Positions 27,964 through 36,918 of a stretch of DNA of 57,530 nucleotides are shown one piece after another. The stretch covers positions 1 through 57,530 of the forward strand of contig PIVJ01000009.1 of NCBI GenBank assembly GCA_003353955.1. The letters run 5' to 3'. Below the pieces are notes generated by a model that had not been told where the DNA came from, ran no database searches, and saw only the letters and a program-made list of their open reading frames with translations. Numbering within the stretch: position 1 is the first letter of the stretch; each line of letters opens with the position of its first letter. The translations under genes were made by a program, and so were the position numbers. The stretch comes from Bacteroidota bacterium. GTDB taxonomy: Bacteria; Bacteroidota; Bacteroidia; Bacteroidales; GCA-2711565.

Positions 27964-28734
27964 ATGAATGAAAAATTAATCGCCTTCAAGCGCTTACTCG
28001 ATATTATGGACGAGCTAAGAGCGAAGTGTCCGTGGGATAAAGAGCAAACGTTGGAGAGTCTCAGACACCTTACCATAGAGGAAACTTATGAGTTATCTGA
28101 GGCGATTTTGGATGGTGATTTATCAAGTATAAAAAAGGAGTTAGGAGACTTAATGCTACATCTGGTTTTTTATTCAAAAATTGGAGAAGAGCAAAATGCC
28201 TTTGATATTAAGGATGTTTTAGAAACTATCTCAGAGAAACTTATTTATCGCCACCCACATGTTTTTGGCGATACAAAAGTTAAGAATACCGATGAGGTTA
28301 AAGATAATTGGGAAAAGCTAAAGCTCAAAGAAGGAAATTCCTCTGTACTTGAAGGCGTACCACTATCGTTACCTCCGTTGGTAAAAGCATACCGCATGCA
28401 AGAAAAGGCAAAAGGAGTTGGATTTGATTGGGAGAATCCGGAGCAGGTGTGGGAAAAAGTTTTGGAAGAACTGGAGGAATTGAAATCTGAGGTTAAGCGT
28501 GAGGCTCGTAAAGACAAAATAGAAAATGAGTTAGGAGATTTGCTTTTTGCAATTGTAAACTATGCCCGTTTTTTAAAAATAAACCCTGAAGATGCGTTAG
28601 AAAGAACGAATAAGAAATTTAAATTTCGTTTTCAATACCTGGAAAGTAAAGCCAAAGAAAAAGGTCAGTTTTTACAAGATATGACGTTGGCAGAAATGGA
28701 CGTTTTTTGGGAAGAGGCTAAAAAAATGGAATAA
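27964..28734 (+). CDS. mazG: Nucleoside triphosphate pyrophosphohydrolase MazG
   Basis: A 256-residue all-helical enzyme that hydrolyses nucleoside triphosphates to monophosphates and pyrophosphate, limiting damaged nucleotides and, in E. coli, ppGpp effects. Two MazG domains are visible: CPWDKEQTLESLRHLTIEETYE (in consecutive parts) with the metal-binding EExxE/ExxD pattern near residues 39-60, and a second near 165-200 with LEELEELKSEV and ENELGDLLFAIVNYAR. The tail LAEMDVFWEEAKK is family-typical. Length matches the usual 260. No toxin gene is nearby, so this is the housekeeping enzyme. Confidence 0.94.
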   Translation: MNEKLIAFKRLLDIMDELRAKCPWDKEQTLESLRHLTIEETYELSEAILDGDLSSIKKELGDLMLHLVFYSKIGEEQNAFDIKDVLETISEKLIYRHPHVFGDTKVKNTDEVKDNWEKLKLKEGNSSVLEGVPLSLPPLVKAYRMQEKAKGVGFDWENPEQVWEKVLEELEELKSEVKREARKDKIENELGDLLFAIVNYARFLKINPEDALERTNKKFKFRFQYLESKAKEKGQFLQDMTLAEMDVFWEEAKKME

Positions 28735-28770
28735 AAAACACCCCAAATGGTATGTCTAACTTTTGGGGTG
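28733..28770 (-). terminator. Terminator for the peroxiredoxin gene
   Basis: CACCCCAAA pairs with TTTGGGGTG (9 base pairs, 14-base loop). Read on the minus strand the stem is followed by a TTTTTT run, so it ends transcription coming from the peroxiredoxin gene; on the plus strand no T-run follows. Confidence 0.8.
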
Positions 28771-28788
28771 CAGTTCATTGAAGGGCTT

Positions 28789-29421
28789 TTAATTCTTACT
28801 TAAGTAATTTGCAACTCCATCGGCCGTTGCTTTCATTCCTTCATCTCCTTTATGCCAATCGGCAGGACAAACCTCTCCGTTGTCTTCAAAAAATTGTAAT
28901 GCATCAATCATGCGTATTGCCTCTGAAACACTTCTACCTAGTGGTAGGTCATTAACAACCTGATGTCGAACGACTCCTTGTTTGTCGATTAAAAATAATC
29001 CGCGATATGCAACTGCGTCACCTTCAAATTCTAGCTCTCCTTCTTCGTTATAATCATACTCTCCGGCTAATACATCATAGTTCTCGGAAATGGTTTTGGA
29101 CAAATCAGATACCAATGGGAATTTAACTCCTTTAATACCGCCATTGTTTTTTTCAGTGTTAAGCCAAGCCCAATGTGAAAATTTTGAATCAATAGAACAA
29201 CCAACAACAGCCACATTTCTACTTTCAAATTCTTCAATTTTATTTTGAAAGGCAATAATTTCTGTTGGGCAAACAAATGTGAAATCTAATGGATAGAAGA
29301 AAAATAGTACATATTTTTTTCCAATATATTGATCCAATGAAAATTTCTCAACAAATTCATCACCATTTACAACAGCGTCTGCTTCAAATAATGGTGCTTT
29401 TTTACCTACTAATACTGACAT
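28789..29421 (-). CDS. Peroxiredoxin (typical 2-Cys, AhpC/Prx1 type)
   Basis: A 210-residue peroxidase that reduces hydrogen peroxide and organic peroxides. The peroxidatic cysteine lies in DFTFVCPTEI near residue 51 and the resolving cysteine in GEVCPADW near residue 172. Between them FPLVSDLSKTISENYDVL and the RGLFLIDKQGVVRH motif are standard. Length and the C-terminal extension with the second cysteine place it in the typical 2-Cys group. Its electron donor is not in the window: no ahpF lies next to it. It has its own promoter and terminator and so is monocistronic. Confidence 0.95.
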   Translation of the reverse strand: MSVLVGKKAPLFEADAVVNGDEFVEKFSLDQYIGKKYVLFFFYPLDFTFVCPTEIIAFQNKIEEFESRNVAVVGCSIDSKFSHWAWLNTEKNNGGIKGVKFPLVSDLSKTISENYDVLAGEYDYNEEGELEFEGDAVAYRGLFLIDKQGVVRHQVVNDLPLGRSVSEAIRMIDALQFFEDNGEVCPADWHKGDEGMKATADGVANYLSKN

Positions 29422-29461
29422 TTTTTTTATTTAATTTAAATTTTACTTTCATTTATTGATG

Positions 29462-29469
29462 CAAATATA
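29462..29469 (-). promoter_or_regulatory. -7 box for the peroxiredoxin gene
   Basis: TATATTTG on the minus strand matches TAnnTTTG and lies 40 bases upstream of the ATG. The -33 region has no clear TTTG at standard spacing. Confidence 0.45.
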
Positions 29470-29522
29470 CAAAATTAAATTTATTTAAAATATTTCTAAA
29501 TAGAAATTACAACATGACCAAC

Positions 29523-30998
29523 CTACTGAATTCCATCTACATTAATCTCTATTTTTTTACCTTCTTTAAAATCAAAAAGGGTAAGTTTCCTGATTTCGTA
29601 ATAATTATTCCAGTAATTCAATAAAGATTGGTAATAGGCATATTTTGCATTATCATTATCAGTTTGGGCAAAATTAAGTTCCAGAATATCATTAACCTTT
29701 CCTATGAGATACCTTTGTTGCGTAACCTCATAACGTTTTTGGGCAACCGTATCAGATTTTGCAGCAATCATTAATTGATTCTCTTGCATATCAAACTGCT
29801 TTATTTTAAGGTATATATTTTGCTCGAAATCGATTCGTTCCTGCTCAATTGAAGTTCTGGTTAATTCTGCACTTGATTCGGCCATTTTAATTTGCCCTCG
29901 AGCCTTGCCCCAATCCAATATTGGTACAGAAATACCAATTGATAATTGTTGTTGTTCCAAAGAACTAATATAAGAATCTTTAATTGTAGGAGCAGTTTGT
30001 GTGAATCCATATACAGCGAAAATATCAGCATCAAAGCGGTCATCCATTTTGGCTTTATTAACCTCGCTTTCAGCTTCCAGTAATCTTCTTTCGAAAGACA
30101 ATCCGGTTGAGGTATTATTTTTGGCTTCCTCAACAGCTTTAGCTACATCAATAGAAAAATGGTAAGTTTCGGAAGGTGGAATTAACTCAATAAACTCAGT
30201 ATCGGTTATTCGTAAATATGATTTTAAAATAAACAACATATTCTCATAATCAAGTTGCGAATTTTCTTCTGAAGCTTGAGCTTTTAAAAAATTAAGTTCT
30301 AACTGTAATAATTCATTTTCGGCTATCTTTCCCAATTGATATCTCCCTTGTGCAATATGATATAAAGTGTCATAACTATGTAGGTTTTTTATGGAGATTT
30401 CCTTTTGTATTTGTGCCGTCAATAAATTAAAAAAATGATTGGATGCCGATATATTTATCTGTTCAACATTCTCAACATATGTTCTGGTTGCTTCTTCATA
30501 TTTTAATGGCTCGATCTGCTTTTCCCATTTAAACGAGTTGTATTGAAACAACGGTTGACTATATCCGATATTAACCGGTGTAGAATTATATGCTGTACTT
30601 TTATTATCACCAATTGTATTATCATTTCTTTTCAAACCTGATGTCAAAAATATCTGGCCTCCTGTAAGACCAATTCGTTGTCTCACCGACATATCTATTT
30701 GGTATTTCGTGAAGTTCTGGTTTACATAACTTTCCGATCCATCTGGGAGTGTAATTTCATTTATTGAATTATTAATATTGGGAAGCGTACCACTAACACT
30801 TACCGCAGGTAAATATGATGCTTTATAAGAACGATATTTCCAATAGCTTTTACGAAAACGGTGTTTCGCCATCAATGCATCAGGTGATTGTTGTTGTGCG
30901 ATATAAATTACATCATTCAATGTTAAGCGATTAATTTCAGCCTGCCCAAATGCGAACAGCGAATTAATGCTGATAACTAAAACTAATATATTCTTCAT
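29523..30998 (-). CDS. TolC-family outer membrane channel
   Basis: The ATG at 30998 gives 491 residues with a signal peptide (ILVLVISINSLFAFGQ); the longer frame to 31040 adds 14 residues before the signal. The rest is mostly long helices with two repeats, as in TolC, with INRLTLNDVIYIAQQQSPDAL at the front. The outer membrane channel would serve export across the envelope. The adaptor and permease at 33858-36770 are its likely partners, separated by the S9 peptidase gene, so all four may lie in one transcription unit. Confidence 0.85.
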   Translation of the reverse strand: MKNILVLVISINSLFAFGQAEINRLTLNDVIYIAQQQSPDALMAKHRFRKSYWKYRSYKASYLPAVSVSGTLPNINNSINEITLPDGSESYVNQNFTKYQIDMSVRQRIGLTGGQIFLTSGLKRNDNTIGDNKSTAYNSTPVNIGYSQPLFQYNSFKWEKQIEPLKYEEATRTYVENVEQINISASNHFFNLLTAQIQKEISIKNLHSYDTLYHIAQGRYQLGKIAENELLQLELNFLKAQASEENSQLDYENMLFILKSYLRITDTEFIELIPPSETYHFSIDVAKAVEEAKNNTSTGLSFERRLLEAESEVNKAKMDDRFDADIFAVYGFTQTAPTIKDSYISSLEQQQLSIGISVPILDWGKARGQIKMAESSAELTRTSIEQERIDFEQNIYLKIKQFDMQENQLMIAAKSDTVAQKRYEVTQQRYLIGKVNDILELNFAQTDNDNAKYAYYQSLLNYWNNYYEIRKLTLFDFKEGKKIEINVDGIQ

Positions 30999-31115
30999 CT
31001 TTTTATGTTTTATACGATTAAATATTATTAGCATCTTCATATTTAATCAAATAAATAATGCATTGATTACTAATTATTCATAAATACCCAGAGTGTGGAA
31101 TAATCCAAACGTAAT

Positions 31116-33737
31116 TTATTTGGCTTCCTTCTTGCTTGGCGTCATTTTGTATTCTCTTCTCATTTCAAAAATATCCGTGCTAATCGAATAATCTCCAATA
31201 AGATGTTGGCAAAAATAATCTCCTTTTAACCAAAAGAAATATTCAGTTTGATTACCATAACCGTGACGTTGTCCGGGGAAAATGAATAAATCAAATCGCT
31301 TATTTGCCTTTATCAGGGCATTGGCCATTCTGAATGTATTACCAGGATGGACATTATTATCAATATCACCGGTGGTAATTAGTAATTTCCCTTTCAGGTT
31401 TTTGGCCAATTGGGAATTCTTCTCGATTTCGTAAAGAAATTTAATTTGATTCTCTTCTTCAATAATTTCTTTTACCCCATGATGTTTTTCACTCCACCAT
31501 CTGTTGTAAATATCATTTTCATGGTTGCCTGATGATGACACAGCTACCTTAAAGAAATCAGGATACTGACATAAAGCTGCAGTTGACATAAACCCTCCAC
31601 CGGAGTGACCGGTTATACCCACTCTGTCAATATCAATATAATCATACTTATCGGCCAATTGCTCAGCAACGTATTTTTTATCTGCCAATCCATAATCTCT
31701 TAAATCGCCATATCCATAGTTATGATACCATTTCGACCGGGCTGGATGCCCACCTCTATTACCAAGCGTAATAACTATAAATCCAAGCTGAGCCATGCGA
31801 TCAGTCCGATCCATTCTTGCTGAGAAGGAAGTATTTACAGCTTCAGTTTGTGGCCCTGGATATACATACTCAATCAGTGGATATTTTACATTTGAATTCA
31901 TATCAAAAGGAGTATAAATTACGCCGTAGATGTCTGTGATTCCATCAGCAGCTTTTGCTTTATATGGTTCAGGAAATTTATAGCCAGCAGCAAATAGATT
32001 ACTAAGATCAGCAGTTTCTAACTCTAATACCAAACGTCCAAAATTATCTCTTATCTCTGATTTAGGAGTCGTATTAACTCGGGAGTAATTATTTATAAAA
32101 TAGTTGTATGAGTCACTCATTAGTCCAGTACCACGTGCATTGCCTAGTCCTACGCTGGTATAATCTCCTTTATTGAGCATTTGTAATCCACTGCCATCAA
32201 AGTTTACCTTATACAAGTGCTGATAATATGGGTTTTCATCTTTTTCTCTTCCATTGGCTGTGAAATATAAAATACGATTTTTTTCGTCAACCTTAACTAT
32301 GTTTTCACAATGCCAAGGACCGGAGGTAATTTGACTTTTAAGGTTGCCTTCTCCATCGTAAAGATAAAAGTGCGCCCATCCATCTCTCTCAGACCAATGA
32401 ATAATTTCCGCACCATTATTTACTAAAAATGTTGGTTTTGTGTCAACATAAGTGTTTAATCGCTCTTCAACTAAGATTTTAATTTCACCGGTTGAAATAG
32501 TATAAACACAGACGTCGTTTTTATGTAAGTCTCTGCTTATTCGGCTAAAGTAAACTTCATCAGATGATTTTGATAACCAAATTGATGGAACATAATCAGG
32601 TATTTTCTCTTTGTTAGTTCGATTGGCAGCATGTATTGATAAAGTTTGATCTTTAAATTTTTCAACATTAACTTTGCTTCCTTCTTTTTTAGTCATATCA
32701 AATACCCAAAGTTCATTCTGTGATGCCTCTTCTTCACCGGGCATATGATACTTATATGTTTCTAAGGTAGGACGTGGTTCGGCTAAGGAATTAATTACCC
32801 ACAAATCTTTTACTTTACGACTATCAGTTCTCTCGAGTGCAAATTTTCGTGAATCAGGCGACCAATAAATTTGAGTACTTCTTCTTTTTTCTGATTCCTC
32901 TTTAATTTTCTTTTTAGTCAGGTTATGATCGATCGTATATCCGCCTCCGTATGCGTAATATTGTTCACCATCGGTTGTGAACTGGTGTTCAACTATCGTT
33001 GAATCTTTTTCTTCTTTCTCCTCATTTTTTGCTTTAAGATAATTTTCTTTATCCATCCAGAATAAATTGTAGTCTCTTGAAAAGACTACATATTCGCCAT
33101 TTGGAGAGATTTGTGCCCAACTTGGATCTTCCTTCTCTTCCTTCCAGTCTTTAATTTCATATAACTCTTCAGTAGATAAATTATATTCTAAATGAAAAAC
33201 TTTCTTTTTGACCTTCTTTTTCTTATTGTCCTGATCTTTACCATTTTCTTCCTTGACATCTTTATCGTCATCTTTCTTATCATCATCTTTCTTATCATCA
33301 TCTTTCTTTTCTTCATCTTTCTTTTCTTCATCTTGCGTGCTGGTAACATCAAATTGAAAGACTGCATCATTATTTTTAAATTTAGGTTTAATTTCCGGTA
33401 AATGTTCTCCATCGTATGGATCTTTAGTGATAAGGGAAAGCATACGCGCCATTTTATGATTATCAAATAATGGGTTTTTAGTTTTTTTATCAAGATTAAC
33501 GATATAATAATTTGTACTGTTTGAAGTTTTAAAGGAGTACCAAAAACGATCACCAATAGTTAACCAACTGGGAGACACCCTGGTATCAAATACCATTTTT
33601 TTTAGTTTTTCTGGAGAAAACCGTTCAGCTGCAGCATAGTTAGCTTTGATTACCGGTGTTGGTTGAGAAATGATCTTAGTTATAGGTAAAACCATGAATA
33701 AGATCACTAAGTTTATTACAATTATCTTTTTAAACAT
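31116..33737 (-). CDS. Secreted S9 (prolyl oligopeptidase/DPP IV) family peptidase
   Basis: An 873-residue exported serine peptidase. The signal peptide covers about residues 1-25, then comes a DPP IV-like beta-propeller with a WSPDSRKFALER motif, and a C-terminal alpha/beta hydrolase. The catalytic triad is GITGHSGGGF with the serine near residue 712, the aspartate in TTGDIDNNVH near 789, and the histidine in PGQRHGYG near 824. A Lys/Asp/Glu-rich insert of about 50 residues (about 130-180) interrupts the N-terminal region. Members trim dipeptides or other short peptides from N-termini in the periplasm. It lies between the efflux genes and the TolC gene; a link to them is not proved. Confidence 0.88.
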   Translation of the reverse strand: MFKKIIVINLVILFMVLPITKIISQPTPVIKANYAAAERFSPEKLKKMVFDTRVSPSWLTIGDRFWYSFKTSNSTNYYIVNLDKKTKNPLFDNHKMARMLSLITKDPYDGEHLPEIKPKFKNNDAVFQFDVTSTQDEEKKDEEKKDDDKKDDDKKDDDKDVKEENGKDQDNKKKKVKKKVFHLEYNLSTEELYEIKDWKEEKEDPSWAQISPNGEYVVFSRDYNLFWMDKENYLKAKNEEKEEKDSTIVEHQFTTDGEQYYAYGGGYTIDHNLTKKKIKEESEKRRSTQIYWSPDSRKFALERTDSRKVKDLWVINSLAEPRPTLETYKYHMPGEEEASQNELWVFDMTKKEGSKVNVEKFKDQTLSIHAANRTNKEKIPDYVPSIWLSKSSDEVYFSRISRDLHKNDVCVYTISTGEIKILVEERLNTYVDTKPTFLVNNGAEIIHWSERDGWAHFYLYDGEGNLKSQITSGPWHCENIVKVDEKNRILYFTANGREKDENPYYQHLYKVNFDGSGLQMLNKGDYTSVGLGNARGTGLMSDSYNYFINNYSRVNTTPKSEIRDNFGRLVLELETADLSNLFAAGYKFPEPYKAKAADGITDIYGVIYTPFDMNSNVKYPLIEYVYPGPQTEAVNTSFSARMDRTDRMAQLGFIVITLGNRGGHPARSKWYHNYGYGDLRDYGLADKKYVAEQLADKYDYIDIDRVGITGHSGGGFMSTAALCQYPDFFKVAVSSSGNHENDIYNRWWSEKHHGVKEIIEEENQIKFLYEIEKNSQLAKNLKGKLLITTGDIDNNVHPGNTFRMANALIKANKRFDLFIFPGQRHGYGNQTEYFFWLKGDYFCQHLIGDYSISTDIFEMRREYKMTPSKKEAK
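33270..33329. repeat. Four 15-base tandem repeats encoding a Lys/Asp/Glu tract
   Basis: Four consecutive 15-base units, two reading ATCTTTCTTATCATC and two ATCTTTCTTTTCTTC on the plus strand. On the minus strand they encode KKDDD-type and KKDEE-type pentapeptides within the S9 peptidase. The length keeps the frame when copies change. Confidence 0.85.
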
Positions 33738-33857
33738 AAGGCAGGTTTTGTTTAATTAATAATAAATTTGTTTACGTTTTTATTAAATTATAAAAAATAC
33801 CATACACAAGCTTGATGAGTATTGTATGGTGTATGATCAATTTTTCAATAAATATTT

Positions 33858-35228
33858 TTAATCGTGGCGTAATGAGGTGACTGGATCTTGTTCTGCCGCT
33901 TTTTTGGCAGGCATATATCCAAATAAAATTCCAACGGATGCAGATACACCGAATGATATGAGTACTGAATCCCACGAGATAATAGTTAGTATATCAGTAG
34001 TTTGCATAACTCCTTTTGAGAGTAGTACACCTAAAGTAATTCCTATTAGTCCTCCAGATATGCTAATTATAGTTGCTTCTGATATGAACTGATAAACAAT
34101 ATCAGATTTTCTCGCACCGGTTGCCATTCGAACTCCAATTTCTCTAATTCGTTCCATAACTGATGCCAGCATAATATTCATTATACCAATACCACCTACA
34201 ATAAGTGAAATACTAGCGATGGCACCCAAGACGATATTAAAGATATCTTTTGTTCGTTGTTCTTGTCTGAGCAGTAATTCAGGAACTTTAATTTCGAAGT
34301 CCATAACACCATGATGTCGCCTAAGTAATATTTGATTTATCACCTGAGTGGTTACATTTAATTGTTCAGTATTTTCCACTTGAACAATTAATTTATCAAG
34401 CTGGTTTGTATTTGCTTGATTACTTCCACTTGAAGAAGAAGTAATGGATACAACACCTCCACCATGCATTCCTCTGCGGCGACCACCCATTATCGCGATT
34501 GAAGTTGAGGATGAGCCTTTAAGTGCGACAGACCTGTCCTGATATCTTAATAATAAGGTTTGCAGCGGTGCATAGATATTTTCATTATAATCACTAATTC
34601 CTAAATCTTTAGATGTGTTTTGACTAAATTTTTGTGTTTCAAGTATTCCGATTACTGTCAGCCATATTTGACCACATTTGATATTTTTGCCGATTGGATT
34701 TTCCTGAGGGAAGAATCGCGATTTAATCGAAGGTCCGATTATGCAAACTGAACTTCCATCTTTAAATTGCTCGTCATTGAAGAATGAACCCTCTTCAATT
34801 TTGAGATTATAAACTTCAAAAAAGTCTGCAGTAATTCCATTTAACTGAGTTGTACCTTTTTTACCGTCCTTTATAATGCTGGCTTCGTAAGTAACTTCAG
34901 GGCTAGTTCTTACTACTGTTGGAATAATACTTTTTATACTCTCAGCATCTTTTAGCGTTAGTCCTGGTGAAAATTGTTTACTTGCGGACTTCCCTTCTTC
35001 TCCACTATCTTCAGTTGAATAATTAATGATTGGGCTAATCACAATATTATTGACTCCTACCATTTTCATCTGATCGAGAATCTCCTTCCGGGCTCCATTA
35101 CCAATACTCATCATGGTAATAACTGCAGCAACTCCAAAAATAATTCCCAATGCTGTTAAGATTGATCTAAATTTATTGACCATTACAGCCTCAAGTGCGA
35201 TTATTAATATTTGAATATAACGTTCCAA
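33858..35228 (-). CDS. MacB-like ABC transporter permease
   Basis: A 456-residue permease of the MacB/FtsX class with one membrane segment near the N-terminus (KFRSILTALGIIFGVAAVITM), a large periplasmic domain (about residues 45-325) and three membrane segments at the C-terminus with GGIGIMNIMLASVMERIREIG (seen in two parts) and GATGIRKSDI-like sequence. Unlike MacB itself it has no fused ATPase. A Gly/Arg-rich and Ser-rich loop (around 245-275) interrupts the periplasmic domain. It follows the HlyD-like adaptor by 24 bases. The ATPase is not adjacent, so the complex must draw it from elsewhere in the genome. Confidence 0.88.
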   Translation of the reverse strand: MERYIQILIIALEAVMVNKFRSILTALGIIFGVAAVITMMSIGNGARKEILDQMKMVGVNNIVISPIINYSTEDSGEEGKSASKQFSPGLTLKDAESIKSIIPTVVRTSPEVTYEASIIKDGKKGTTQLNGITADFFEVYNLKIEEGSFFNDEQFKDGSSVCIIGPSIKSRFFPQENPIGKNIKCGQIWLTVIGILETQKFSQNTSKDLGISDYNENIYAPLQTLLLRYQDRSVALKGSSSTSIAIMGGRRRGMHGGGVVSITSSSSGSNQANTNQLDKLIVQVENTEQLNVTTQVINQILLRRHHGVMDFEIKVPELLLRQEQRTKDIFNIVLGAIASISLIVGGIGIMNIMLASVMERIREIGVRMATGARKSDIVYQFISEATIISISGGLIGITLGVLLSKGVMQTTDILTIISWDSVLISFGVSASVGILFGYMPAKKAAEQDPVTSLRHD

Positions 35229-35252
35229 AATAACAATTTTAAATATTCATAA

Positions 35253-36770
35253 TTACCTTCTGGTTCTTTCGTCTGTGTTATCGCCAGTTGATCTGGACTC
35301 ACTACCCTGTTGTTGACCACTTCTAGCACCTTGTTTGTTGAAATCTATTTTTGTTGGATCCATACCATGTTCTTTAATTCGATTGAGCATTGTACGTAAT
35401 TCTTCATCCGAACGATTTTTCATTTGCTCAGGCAAGTTCTTTTTGAACAATTCAAATTCAGCATCTGATCCGGAGTTTGTTTGATTGCTTTTCAGCTGTT
35501 CTTCATCCAATCGTTTAAATTCGTTTATAATGGCAGTATCTAATTTTAGCAAATTATATGAGTCATTATTCTTAGGTGGGATGAGATAAACTTCATCTTG
35601 TTCATCCAAACCAGCTCTAATAATGATTTCATTGTCATTACTTGCTCCAGTTATAACTTGATGCTTTTTATTTCTGATATATACAAAAATTATGTCGTCC
35701 TGATTATGAATTGCTTCCAATGGTACAAAGTAAACACTATCTATTAAATCTGTTATAATTTTGTTTTTTGTTGTCATTGCGGGTCTTAAAATCGCATCAT
35801 ACTCATTAACTTCAAGCATTACTTCAAATACTTTAGCATTTGTATTATTCAATTGTTCTCCAATATTTGCTACTTCAACAACAATACCAGTATAGTCTTT
35901 ATCAGGAAATGCATCTACTCCAATTGACACACTTTGCCCTTTTCGTATCTTACTAATGTCAATTTCGTTAACATATGTTCTGGAGTTCATTACTGTAAGA
36001 TTTGGTAAAGTAGCTACCACTGGATCCCAACTATTAAGCTGCGCACCAACTCCTTGTTTCGACCCGTCCCAACTTCTCTTATAAATTACCATGCCTGCCT
36101 TTGGAGCCATTACGGTAAATTTGCTCAAAACAGTAAGCATTTGTTGATAGTCTCTGGTGTTTTTTATTTTTTCTGAAAGAACATCTGTCATATTAGCTTC
36201 AGCTCTTCTTAATATAAGATCGTAATTCTCGATAGCCTGAGTATAAGATCTTTCAGCTTTATCCAGGTTGATATTTAATTGACGAATTGTTGAAGGAGGC
36301 TCATAAATTGAAAGCTCTAACTCAATTTTGATTTCCTCCATATTATATTTCAGATTAATTATCTCATTTCTGGAGTTTCGTAGTTCGAGTGAAGTGTCGA
36401 GTTGAGTTTTAATCACTTGTGATTCCAGTTGTTCTAACTCAGTTTCCATATCTTTCATCCGGTTTTCTAGCTCGGTTCGATCTAATGTTGCTACCCAATC
36501 TCCCGAATCAACAACTGTACCATCCGAGACAATATCTTCAATCTTAACACTGTAAATTCTAACGTTTCGAAGACCCGAAGGGCCTAAAATTTTCTCACTG
36601 TTTTTTGCTTCTAATTCTCCAGTAGTTGATACACTAATTTCGAATAGCCCAAAAGAAACAGGTACTCTAACAAGGTTTGCGCTTCTCTTGTCTGAACTAC
36701 CTGTAAACCATATAATAAGAATGATTATTATCCCAACTGCAACTAGGAAAAAAATATTATTTCTTTTCAT
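35253..36770 (-). CDS. HlyD/MacA-like periplasmic adaptor of an efflux pump
   Basis: A 505-residue membrane fusion protein. One N-terminal membrane segment (residues 6-23) is followed by a biotinyl-lipoyl-like and coiled-coil hairpin region (about residues 95-200, rich in Glu, Leu and Arg) and beta-barrel domains, with WVATLDRTEL and PKAGMVIYKR at the usual places. The C-terminal 90 residues form a Gln/Arg/Ser-rich tail with no recognisable domain. MacA-type adaptors link an inner membrane ABC permease to a TolC channel. The permease gene is next to it and a TolC gene lies about 4 kb further on in the same direction. Confidence 0.87.
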   Translation of the reverse strand: MKRNNIFFLVAVGIIIILIIWFTGSSDKRSANLVRVPVSFGLFEISVSTTGELEAKNSEKILGPSGLRNVRIYSVKIEDIVSDGTVVDSGDWVATLDRTELENRMKDMETELEQLESQVIKTQLDTSLELRNSRNEIINLKYNMEEIKIELELSIYEPPSTIRQLNINLDKAERSYTQAIENYDLILRRAEANMTDVLSEKIKNTRDYQQMLTVLSKFTVMAPKAGMVIYKRSWDGSKQGVGAQLNSWDPVVATLPNLTVMNSRTYVNEIDISKIRKGQSVSIGVDAFPDKDYTGIVVEVANIGEQLNNTNAKVFEVMLEVNEYDAILRPAMTTKNKIITDLIDSVYFVPLEAIHNQDDIIFVYIRNKKHQVITGASNDNEIIIRAGLDEQDEVYLIPPKNNDSYNLLKLDTAIINEFKRLDEEQLKSNQTNSGSDAEFELFKKNLPEQMKNRSDEELRTMLNRIKEHGMDPTKIDFNKQGARSGQQQGSESRSTGDNTDERTRR

Positions 36771-36918
36771 GAATGGTTAAATTTAAAATATAAAAAATGA
36801 ATGTTTAATGAATAATAATTCTAATGTACATTCCTATCTTTAGACACGAAGATATAGATATTTTCTTAAGAAAAGTTAATACAGACAAAGTACCTATAAA
36901 ATTCTACAAATTGGTTAT

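Noticed and set aside
33192-33401. Plus-strand open frame of 69 codons rich in Ile, Phe and Leu (would look like a membrane protein)
   Set aside because: It is the antisense of the Lys/Asp/Glu-coding tandem repeat of the S9 peptidase gene; the hydrophobic look follows from the complement of Lys and Asp codons.
33772-33975. Minus-strand open frame of 67 codons between S9 peptidase and permease
   Set aside because: It overlaps the end of the permease gene out of frame and has no family features.
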